Assembly: GCA_958404085.1 (NCBI GenBank)
Contig: CATXZX010000048.1
Coordinates: forward strand, 1 to 8,809
Source: an uncultured Prevotellaceae bacterium
Lineage (GTDB): Bacteria; Bacteroidota; Bacteroidia; Bacteroidales; Bacteroidaceae
Length of the DNA: 8,809 bases
Reading direction: 5' to 3'
Shown here piece by piece: positions 1-6,221 of this stretch. Each line of letters starts with the position of its first letter. The stretch's first letter is position 1. The notes below the pieces were generated by a model. The model was not told the DNA's origin, searched no databases, and saw only the letters and a list, made by a program, of their open reading frames with translations. Position numbers and translations under genes: made by a program.

Positions 1-4
1 CGAG

Positions 5-259
5 ATGCTGACCGTCGAAGAGGCGGCAGAATATATCGGGGTATCGAAAAGTCAGATATACCTGATGACTTCCAACAGAGAGATTACCCATTTCAAGCCC
101 CGCGGGAAGTTCATATACATAGAACGTAAGGAACTTGATGACGTGCTGCGCCGCAATGTCATCTACTCCAAGTATGAGATGAGCCGCAGGGCGGCCGCCG
201 AGACTATGGTGGAGCTTCCTAAGGGAAACCGTAAAGCCAGGAAAGGAGCGGAGAAATGA
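5..259 (+). CDS. Excisionase-type helix-turn-helix DNA-binding protein (start possibly upstream of window)
   Basis: Small (84 aa as drawn) basic DNA-binding protein of the HTH_17/excisionase (MerR-like winged helix) class. The diagnostic part is near the N-terminus: LTVEEAAEYIGVSKSQIY (residues 2-19) is the helix-turn-helix, followed by a wing of the FKPRGKFIYIERKELDDVL type (residues 30-48), where the protein reads a short DNA site. The C-terminal third is rich in Arg, Lys and Ala. Such proteins act as excision or directionality factors, or as small regulators, in Bacteroidales integrative elements. The frame is open to the left edge (codon GAG precedes the ATG), so the true start may lie outside the window. 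Its stop overlaps the start of the next gene in an ATGA, which implies translational coupling with the ATPase. The class is clear; whether it controls excision or transcription cannot be decided here. Confidence 0.85.
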   Translation: MLTVEEAAEYIGVSKSQIYLMTSNREITHFKPRGKFIYIERKELDDVLRRNVIYSKYEMSRRAAAETMVELPKGNRKARKGAEK

Positions 260-1359
260 AGATAGAAGAAATTCCGTTCGACAGGATATTCCCGGCACCG
301 CAGGAGCTTACGCCGCAGGAAAAGGCCAACCGCGATAAATTCAAGAAATTCCTTGAGTATGTCAAAATCCGTGCGACAGACCGCTATGTATTTCCGCCGG
401 AGATACTGACGGTCGATGAGATTACGGTGGCGACAGTGGGTAATTTCAGCGCGTCCGTAGGCAAGCCGAAATCGAGAAAGACATTCAATGTAAGTGCGAT
501 AGTGGCCGCATTGCTGTCTGGAAAAGAGGTGCTGCATTATAGAGCCAAACTGCCTGACGGCAAGACCAAGGTGCTGTATATAGACACCGAGCAGAGCCGG
601 GTGCATTGTTTTAAGGTGCTTCACCGCATACTCAAGATGGCAGGGCTGCCGTCCGACTGTGAAGCGTCATCGCTGGATTTTCTAATGCTCAGGGAGTTCA
701 CTCCACAACAACGCCGAAATATCATCGACTCCGCACTGGAAGTTGACAATAAAATCGGCTTCGTTGTCATCGACGGCATCCGTGACCTTATCAACGATAT
801 CAATTCTCCCGGAGAATCCGTAGAGATAATCAACGACCTCATGCGGTGGACCAATATGTACAACATCCACATCCATACGGTCTTGCATCTTAACAAAAGT
901 GATGATAACACGCGAGGTCACATAGGCACTGAGCTTAACAACAAGGCTGAAACCGTGATGAAAGTCGTCAAAAGCGAACTGAATCCTGATGTGAGCGAAG
1001 TCCGTCCGATGATAACCAGGGAAAAGGAGTTTTCAAACTTTGCCTTCCGTATCAACAAAGAAGGCGTTCCAGAGGATATTCCCGGTTTCAGCAGCGATGA
1101 GGAGGGACGGGTGACATTCGAGAATATCACCGTGCCGCAGCACAAGGAGATTCTTGACAAAGTGTTTGCCGGTGGAACAGTCAAGGGCTACAACATGCTT
1201 GTCACCAGACTGCGTGAACAGTATGCGGAAACCGGCTACAAGCGCGGGCGCACCTCATTCGTGATGTGGCTCAAGCATCTTATGGCGAAGGGCATCGTCG
1301 TCAAGGACGGCAGGGAATACAGGTATGACAGGGACAAACTAACGGACTTAAGAAATTGA
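256..1359 (+). CDS. RepA-like AAA/RecA-fold ATPase of a mobile element
   Basis: A 367-aa cytoplasmic P-loop ATPase resembling the RepA/RecA-like helicases carried by Bacteroidales mobilizable elements. Visible motifs are a P-loop GKPKSRKT (69-76), a LYIDTEQS strand with a candidate catalytic Glu (107-114), a Walker B strand FVVIDG (169-174, D173), and a VLHLNK...RGHIG segment (209-224) like the RepA sensor motif. The C-terminal 60 residues look like a winged helix (GRTSFVMWLKHLMAKGIVVK). The P-loop departs from the textbook GxxxxGK[ST] by having Arg before the Lys. The gene begins in an ATGA overlap with the HTH gene and ends overlapping or abutting the primase gene, so the three form one operon. 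The likely role is unwinding or replication initiation of the excised circular element together with the downstream primase-like protein. The exact substrate is inferred from context. Confidence 0.85.
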   Translation: MKIEEIPFDRIFPAPQELTPQEKANRDKFKKFLEYVKIRATDRYVFPPEILTVDEITVATVGNFSASVGKPKSRKTFNVSAIVAALLSGKEVLHYRAKLPDGKTKVLYIDTEQSRVHCFKVLHRILKMAGLPSDCEASSLDFLMLREFTPQQRRNIIDSALEVDNKIGFVVIDGIRDLINDINSPGESVEIINDLMRWTNMYNIHIHTVLHLNKSDDNTRGHIGTELNNKAETVMKVVKSELNPDVSEVRPMITREKEFSNFAFRINKEGVPEDIPGFSSDEEGRVTFENITVPQHKEILDKVFAGGTVKGYNMLVTRLREQYAETGYKRGRTSFVMWLKHLMAKGIVVKDGREYRYDRDKLTDLRN

Positions 1360-1361
1360 AT

Positions 1362-2249
1362 ATGGCGGTGAATTTCGGGGAAATCAAGCGAATCGACATT
1401 ATCGGTTTTCTTGAAAGGATTGGCATCCGTCCGGTGCGCAATTACCAGACCTACGCGCTTTATCATGCCCCATACCGGGAGGACAGACATCCGTCGTTCA
1501 AGGTCAGCCGCAAGAAAAACCGCTGGTACGACCTTGCCACTATGGAAAGCGGTGACATCATCGACCTCGGCAAGATGATGTACAACACCAATGACATCAT
1601 GGAAGTGATTAGGCATATCCAAAGCTACACCACAGCGGAGCTTGTCATTAGAGAACGCTTGCCGTCCGAACTACAGGGTGAACGCGCCGGTATCTTCCAT
1701 AATGTGACCGTGAGACAGCTTTCCAATGAGAAACTGCTGGCATACCTCGGTTCCAGAGGCATAGACCGCACAGTTGCAGCGGAGTTCTGCCGTGAGATAC
1801 ACTTCTCGCTCGGATGCCGCCATTACTACGGCATCGGTTTCGGGAATGTCCAGGGCGGCTATGAGGTTAGGAATCCGTTCTTCAAGGGAACGGTCGGACA
1901 AAAGGATGTATCGTTCATACAGATGGGCAACCACAATGACCTGTGTACCGTCTTTGAGGGATTCATGGATTTCCTGTCCTACATGACCTTATGCCGCCGT
2001 TCGGATTTCACGCCGTTTGCCGAGACGATGGATTTCGTGGTGCTGAACTCCGTTTCCAATCTCCGCAAGGCGATGAGATGGCTCGCGCCTTATCCTACCG
2101 TCACCTGCTGCCTCGACAATGACGATGCCGGGCGCAGGGCTGTGGATGCGCTTAACGAAGCCCGTGACGGGATACATGACGCATCGGGTGTCTATGAGGG
2201 GTACAAAGACCTTAACGATTTCCTCCGTGGCAAGCGTTTTTGTCCCTGA
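1362..2249 (+). CDS. DnaG-like primase with Toprim domain and degenerate CHC2 zinc-finger region
   Basis: A primase-like protein, 295 aa from the ATG at 1362. An in-frame TTG at 1356 would add two residues; I prefer the ATG. The N-terminal part follows the DnaG CHC2 zinc-finger layout (YHAPYREDRHPSFKVS, then WYDLATMESGDIIDL), but every Cys/His metal ligand expected there is replaced or displaced. The second half is a Toprim domain: VFEGFMDFLSY with the catalytic Glu at about residue 199, and CCLDNDDAGRRA with the metal-binding DxD at about 252-254. A KDLNDFL motif near the C-terminus is typical of element-encoded primases. It starts within a few bases of the ATPase stop. Expected role: priming DNA synthesis on the excised or transferred element. 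The downstream neighbours are on the opposite strand, so this is the last gene of the core operon. Confidence 0.87.
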   Translation: MAVNFGEIKRIDIIGFLERIGIRPVRNYQTYALYHAPYREDRHPSFKVSRKKNRWYDLATMESGDIIDLGKMMYNTNDIMEVIRHIQSYTTAELVIRERLPSELQGERAGIFHNVTVRQLSNEKLLAYLGSRGIDRTVAAEFCREIHFSLGCRHYYGIGFGNVQGGYEVRNPFFKGTVGQKDVSFIQMGNHNDLCTVFEGFMDFLSYMTLCRRSDFTPFAETMDFVVLNSVSNLRKAMRWLAPYPTVTCCLDNDDAGRRAVDALNEARDGIHDASGVYEGYKDLNDFLRGKRFCP

Positions 2250-2271
2250 CTTTTGTTTTCAATATGTAAAG

Positions 2272-2318
2272 TTCCCTGTTTTATCTTTCTGTGTGAAAAG
2301 GAAACATAAGACAGGGAA
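2272..2318. terminator. Long hairpin between convergent operons (probable bidirectional terminator)
   Basis: Arms 2272-2289 and 2301-2318 pair over 18 positions with one G-T wobble and one mismatch, around an 11-nt loop. It begins 22 bp after the primase stop and ends 5 bp before the abiH stop, exactly between convergent genes. No clear U-tract follows on either strand, so it is not a classical intrinsic terminator. Transcript-end protection, or a boundary between core and cargo, is also possible. Confidence 0.6.
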
Positions 2319-2323
2319 TCGTG

Positions 2324-3337
2324 TTACAAGTCATCGAAAAGGGATAGCTGTTTGTATTTCTGCACATCGTGTAATGCAACTAGTGGCTTCCATAGGCTTT
2401 CTTTAATGCCGGCATCATTCATAAAAGATTCTGCCTTTTCTCTGTCTTTATTAGAAAAGACACTGATTTCCCATTTTACTTTATCCCTATTAATATGTTT
2501 GATAATCGTACTTAGATAAGGCGTGTCAATATCTGAAAAAGAAAAGCCGAAAACATGGATTATTTCAACTTCTGCAAGGCTATCCCAAATTGGACGATTG
2601 TCCGAAATAATCTGTCGTACATCCTTTTGCAGAGAAGCTATTTGTGATATTGCGACCTCTTGCGTTTGCTGAGTTACAAAATCACTATTGGAGGAATACC
2701 AGTCTTCCAATTCTTCTTCATCGAGGTCTGCCGGAGGTTGGGATAGAGTCATTTCGTAATCCTCTTTTAACTCCGCATAATGCTTGCCATGCCCTAAAAT
2801 AAGTTCGTCATCTCCAACCATACCGTGTATATGCAGAACTTGATTATCAGGTATCTGATACAGTTCCTCTAACGTCCGGGTATAGTTAAATGTGATGAAC
2901 AGAGAGTCTTTTCGTATAAGATGGATTCGTTTGGAGTCCTCTGCTTTGTCAAGAGAGGCAATCCATGCATTAAACGTGCGTTTTACATGATAGATTAAAG
3001 CTCCCAGTTCGTCAGAAGCCGCATATTCGGCCGCGTGGTAGTCCCTGTCTCGGAAATCATCTTTTGATAAGTCGGGATAGTTTTCAATGACAACATTTTC
3101 AACATAATTATTGAGGTCCACTTCAGAGAGCATATTTTCAAAATCACTCCACCATTCCTTGGCCTTATTCTCATTTGTTGAAATTTCATATAAATCACAT
3201 AGCTGTGAGTATATATTCGGTTCGACCTTTTCCAGCCAGTTACGAAAATTCAAGTAACTGCTGTTAATACCATGGTGTATGTCAAAGCCATTTCCGATGA
3301 TATATAAATGTTTGATGTTGGTGCTACTAAAATTCAT
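2324..3337 (-). CDS. abiH: AbiH-family abortive infection protein
   Basis: A 337-aa soluble protein of the AbiH family, first defined as a lactococcal phage abortive-infection factor. Family motifs are in order: LYIIGNGFDIHHGI (11-24) at the N-terminus; a FITFNYTRTLEELY block (148-161); HIHG (169-172); LGHG (181-184); and HVFGFSFSDIDTPYL (261-275) near the C-terminus. The IGNGFD, FNYT...E and HIHG blocks recall those of SIR2-like NAD-binding proteins, so an NAD-directed activity is possible, but this is inference. The length fits the family and the gene looks intact. It starts at an ATG with no strong ribosome site and no obvious consensus promoter in the 90 bp upstream. It is the last of the minus-strand defence genes and is separated from abiEii by about 290 bp, so it may be a separate transcription unit. 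Confidence 0.88.
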   Translation of the reverse strand: MNFSSTNIKHLYIIGNGFDIHHGINSSYLNFRNWLEKVEPNIYSQLCDLYEISTNENKAKEWWSDFENMLSEVDLNNYVENVVIENYPDLSKDDFRDRDYHAAEYAASDELGALIYHVKRTFNAWIASLDKAEDSKRIHLIRKDSLFITFNYTRTLEELYQIPDNQVLHIHGMVGDDELILGHGKHYAELKEDYEMTLSQPPADLDEEELEDWYSSNSDFVTQQTQEVAISQIASLQKDVRQIISDNRPIWDSLAEVEIIHVFGFSFSDIDTPYLSTIIKHINRDKVKWEISVFSNKDREKAESFMNDAGIKESLWKPLVALHDVQKYKQLSLFDDL

Positions 3338-3633
3338 TATGTGACAATTTATTGATTTGATGGACGGCTAATCATAGTAAGAATGATTGTCGAGAGAAAG
3401 TTCATATTCGGTCGGTTCTTGATGTTAGTCTGCCTCGATAATTTCCGAAGATGCCGCATTTAATATCTTGCTTCCTTTTCCTTTGCAGAGACATAGACCG
3501 CCGAGATATTTTGGACTGGGGCAAAACGGGGCAGTTGGGGAACCGCAACAGTTCCCCAAACACCGGTAATATAGCGCATCGATACGAATCGCAATCATAA
3601 GAATCATTTTATGCGTGCCGGATGGATGACAGA
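3338..3633. other. Intergenic interval between abiEii and abiH
   Basis: About 296 bp without a convincing gene. It holds a perfect GC-rich hairpin (3535-3559) and a small AATCAT/ATGATT inverted repeat (3370-3388) upstream of abiH that could be an operator. It also holds a minus-strand 60-codon frame (3425-3607) whose product would have six Cys between residues 16 and 41 but which matches no family I recognise. No consensus Bacteroidetes promoter is evident upstream of abiH. Confidence 0.5.
3535..3559. repeat. Perfect 9-bp GC-rich hairpin downstream of abiEii
   Basis: TTGGGGAAC (3535-3543) and GTTCCCCAA (3551-3559) pair perfectly around a 7-nt loop. On the minus strand this lies about 75 bp after the abiEii stop and before abiH, where a transcript end for the abiE operon would be expected. 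There is no T-run after it on the minus strand, so a terminator role is only a possibility. Confidence 0.5.
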
Positions 3634-4539
3634 TTATTCCATTCCGAATATTTTTCTAAGCTTATCTGCTTCTGCCTTCAGCTTCTTTGGATTCGCCGCT
3701 TTCAGTTTCTGCAGATTCTGCATCTTCCATCTTACCGAGGGATATTCTTTGAAAGAAGAATATGGGGTGTTCTCCCAATTAACGGTCAGTTCTTCAAAGT
3801 CTATCAGGAATCGCCTGTCCTCGTCCGTCATCACAGAATTGACATCGCTGACAAGTTTCTCTCTTGTCGCTTCAAAGTCATCGTAGCAGAAAGATATCTC
3901 GCTCATGCCGGCGAACTGCCGTTCCATAGCCTCATGCTGGTCGATAAGATTTGGGGCGAACGATTCATGTATGGGACGGTCACTTCCAAGCAGGCAGAAT
4001 ATCAGTCCCTCTTTTATGTCTGTCAACGGGATATCCATCTGTTTGACATCAAAGAGGTCGCGGGGATGCTGGCGTGACAGTGCAGCAGAAATCTTCCCGC
4101 CATAAAGTTGTGGTATTGACACAATCCTTGCATCGACTTCCATCCCGAAAATGGATTGGGCTTTCTCACATAAAGGCATCAGGGAGGCTTCACCACATAC
4201 AAGTCCCCGTTTGGTCTGATTCACCTCAATCTTCACTTGGCAGCCCCGACTTTCACATGTGATTTTGCAGATGTCGAGACGCGGTATGACCCTCATATCC
4301 GGGAACCGGCGTTTAACACGGTCGGAAATTCTCACAAGAGTCTCGTTTATCCGCTGAATACTTGTATCCCTGTCTTCAATCGGAATATAGGTTACATCTA
4401 TATCAACCGAAAGGCGATACAGGTCTTTTACAAACAGATTGATAGCCGTGCCACCATGTATGGCAAAACATTCCTCGTCCGTCACAAACGGCAGGATTCT
4501 TAAAAGAAGTTCTACTTTCTGTCGATATATATTATTCAT
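3634..4539 (-). CDS. abiEii: AbiEii nucleotidyltransferase toxin (type IV toxin-antitoxin)
   Basis: Toxin of the AbiE system, a DUF1814-type nucleotidyltransferase. AbiE toxins are bacteriostatic NTP-binding enzymes that arrest growth and abort phage infection; relatives in mycobacteria add nucleotides to tRNA. From the ATG at 4539 it has 301 aa. Motifs: AIHGGTAINLF (26-36) with the Gly-Gly of the NTase fold; RLSVDIDVTYI (42-52) carrying the D46/D48 metal pair; KIEVN (103-107) as the likely third acidic strand; and GGKISAALSRQHPRDLFDV (147-165), the Lys and RDxxD block typical of AbiEii. A TTG nine bases upstream is also in frame, but the ATG is preferred: it overlaps the abiEi stop by 8 nt, implying translational coupling. 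All key residues are present, so the toxin looks active. Confidence 0.9.
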   Translation of the reverse strand: MNNIYRQKVELLLRILPFVTDEECFAIHGGTAINLFVKDLYRLSVDIDVTYIPIEDRDTSIQRINETLVRISDRVKRRFPDMRVIPRLDICKITCESRGCQVKIEVNQTKRGLVCGEASLMPLCEKAQSIFGMEVDARIVSIPQLYGGKISAALSRQHPRDLFDVKQMDIPLTDIKEGLIFCLLGSDRPIHESFAPNLIDQHEAMERQFAGMSEISFCYDDFEATREKLVSDVNSVMTDEDRRFLIDFEELTVNWENTPYSSFKEYPSVRWKMQNLQKLKAANPKKLKAEADKLRKIFGME

Positions 4540-5287
4540 AATCAGCAAGCTCTTTGGGTATTACAATGTCGTATGTGGGATTTTTTACTCCACCTTTCAT
4601 AAAACTCCGTGTACCGGAACCGAGGGATATGTGGGAATGGTCGAGTTTGGCAAACCAGCGGTGACGCGCCTTTTCCGCAATATACAGGAACATCCGCTTT
4701 ACCTTCACGGAAGTGCAATCCTCCAATATCTGCTGTACAAGAGAGGCTCTAAGGGAGGTAAGCATTTCCATAAGATAATACACATCCATCAGGTCATAAC
4801 GGGACGGTGAGAGCAGGATACATTCCATTATTGCCCTTTCCGGTGATGAGACCGTCAATGCCTGTCCTTGATAATCAAGTTGCTCTATTCCTGCGTTTCC
4901 CAGCACTTTGGATGACACTTCTGCAAGATTCATGTCAAGCTCTGCATCGTTTAACCATTTGGGAAGTGGAGGTCTTACAGGAGAGAAGACAACAGCTGTC
5001 GGTTTTCCCATGGCAATGTAATGAGAAAAACCTTTCAGCTCTAACGCTGAAGCGGCACCTATATGATATTTCAAATCGGCCTGTTTCTGATACGAAGCCA
5101 ATATGCCGTAAAGCGACGGTTTGTCTCCGGTGAATTGATATACACCGGTGGAGATACGCTGCAGCCATCCCGATTTCATGTAATTTGAAATCTCATTTCT
5201 GCTGAAACCTGATTTTTCTAACCAAGAAGTGAGCATTATCCCGTTGGAAGGAATTTCCTGGCGCAAGTTATTTATTTTAGTTCCCAT
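4532..5287 (-). CDS. abiEi: AbiEi antitoxin/transcriptional regulator (type IV toxin-antitoxin)
   Basis: Antitoxin partner of AbiEii, 251 aa. Residues 17-50 (IMLTSWLEKSGFSRNEISNY, then a WLQRISTGVY wing) form the N-terminal winged helix-turn-helix of AbiEi proteins, which in studied systems binds inverted repeats at its own promoter and represses it. The rest is the AbiEi C-terminal domain, with HIGAASALELKGFSHY (75-90), a PERAIMECI segment (149-157) and a YDLMDVYYLMEML helix (164-176). AbiEi counters the toxin without a stable complex in characterised examples. The gene starts 79 bp after the HNH nuclease stop and overlaps abiEii. The DNA in front of it has no consensus promoter, whereas a diverged copy of that DNA upstream of the ATPase gene does, so it may be transcribed by read-through from the Septu-like pair. 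Confidence 0.9.
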   Translation of the reverse strand: MGTKINNLRQEIPSNGIMLTSWLEKSGFSRNEISNYMKSGWLQRISTGVYQFTGDKPSLYGILASYQKQADLKYHIGAASALELKGFSHYIAMGKPTAVVFSPVRPPLPKWLNDAELDMNLAEVSSKVLGNAGIEQLDYQGQALTVSSPERAIMECILLSPSRYDLMDVYYLMEMLTSLRASLVQQILEDCTSVKVKRMFLYIAEKARHRWFAKLDHSHISLGSGTRSFMKGGVKNPTYDIVIPKELADYE

Positions 5288-5331
5288 TTTGTATATATTT
5301 TGATTATAAATTCGATATTGAAATAAATCAT
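5191..5331 (-). repeat. Direct repeat copy A: abiEi upstream region and first codons
   Basis: This block aligns without gaps to 8183-8323 at a constant offset of 2992 bp. In the best part (5201-5287, codons 1-29 of abiEi) 73 of 87 bases match by hand count; the 42 bp upstream of the ATG match at about 28 positions. The position equivalent to the -7 promoter box in copy B reads CGAATTTA here, and no TTTG lies at the -33 position, so the promoter appears lost in this copy. Confidence 0.85.
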
Positions 5332-5366
5332 ACTGACCATTGGCTGAACATTACAACTTACTAGAA

Positions 5367-6221
5367 TTACAGGATTGATTGTAAATAACCATAATACGTT
5401 GATGACATTATCAAGCATCTTAACATAGCAATATAGTAATGATTCAACCCATAATCATGTATTGTAATAGAGAGGTAATCTCTAAGGAATTGCAATGCAT
5501 CATTTAAAGATTTACCTCGACATGCTATTCGTATTGTCAATTCTATCTCAGTATAACTTTTTACAATTTCCTCATTATATCGTTCTATCAAATGAAGTCT
5601 GTTGAAATGATTGGTTATTATTGCAGCCAATGTCGGGTCTGCGTTTTGGGGAAATGTAAGTTTGTATTTGAGAGAGGGACATCCATTTGAATCAATAATA
5701 CAATCGACTTCTAAAAACTGACAATTTTCCGGATCATGATAGTAGAAGTTTATGGTAAATGGAAACCCTGCTGAATCCCTAATAGCCTCACCTTTATGTC
5801 TATTGCATTTAGAACAACATGGAATTAGATTATATAAATGAACAGCAAATTCTGGATATTTTTCTTTTGGAAGGATATGTTCTATTGTATCCGGTTCTGA
5901 TAATGTACAATAGGGACATTTGTTATTATAAACCCTTCTTATACTGCTGGTGAATCTGCCATGATGCAGTCGTATTTTTTTTGCTATATCACAATCACTT
6001 TTGTACAGATTTTTTAGATTATCCTTTTCCGGAGTGACAAAACCATGAGGATTCAGATTGTGGACAGAAGCACTATTGACCGCATTTTCATAATCATTAT
6101 AGCAGCTCTCCATCTGTGTTTCAATAGCATCAAGAATACCATTCCCTTGTGCCGCAGTTTTATACTCATCAAATGGTGTCTTACCATTGATGAGGGATTG
6201 ATATAAAGGATACTTAATCAT
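5367..6221 (-). CDS. HNH endonuclease, PtuB-like partner of the upstream ATPase (Septu-like system)
   Basis: A 284-aa protein with a central HNH (beta-beta-alpha metal) nuclease module and zinc-binding cysteines: CPYC (102-105), IEHILPKEKYP (113-123) with the catalytic His at 115, and YNLIPCCSKCNRHKG (130-144) with the second CxxC, Asn and Lys. This matches the pattern of PtuB, the effector nuclease of Septu and of Septu-type retrons. The N-terminal 95 residues and the mostly helical C-terminal 140 residues flank the module and probably dock the ATPase. Its ATG overlaps the ATPase stop in an ATGA, the tight coupling expected of a two-component complex. In Septu, ATPase control of the HNH nuclease leads to nucleic-acid cleavage during phage infection. 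The nuclease call is firm; the Septu assignment rests on the gene pair. Confidence 0.85.
   Translation of the reverse strand: MIKYPLYQSLINGKTPFDEYKTAAQGNGILDAIETQMESCYNDYENAVNSASVHNLNPHGFVTPEKDNLKNLYKSDCDIAKKIRLHHGRFTSSIRRVYNNKCPYCTLSEPDTIEHILPKEKYPEFAVHLYNLIPCCSKCNRHKGEAIRDSAGFPFTINFYYHDPENCQFLEVDCIIDSNGCPSLKYKLTFPQNADPTLAAIITNHFNRLHLIERYNEEIVKSYTEIELTIRIACRGKSLNDALQFLRDYLSITIHDYGLNHYYIAMLRCLIMSSTYYGYLQSIL

Noticed and set aside
163..1622. Minus-strand ORFs opposite the core operon
   Set aside because: Shadows of the well-supported ATPase and primase genes, with no family features.
2119..2406. Plus-strand 95-codon frame crossing the primase end, hairpin and abiH end
   Set aside because: It covers the 3' ends of two real genes and the hairpin, and its product has no motif.
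3622..4503. Several plus-strand ORFs across the abiE region
   Set aside because: They are antisense to abiEi/abiEii, overlap each other and have no recognisable motifs.
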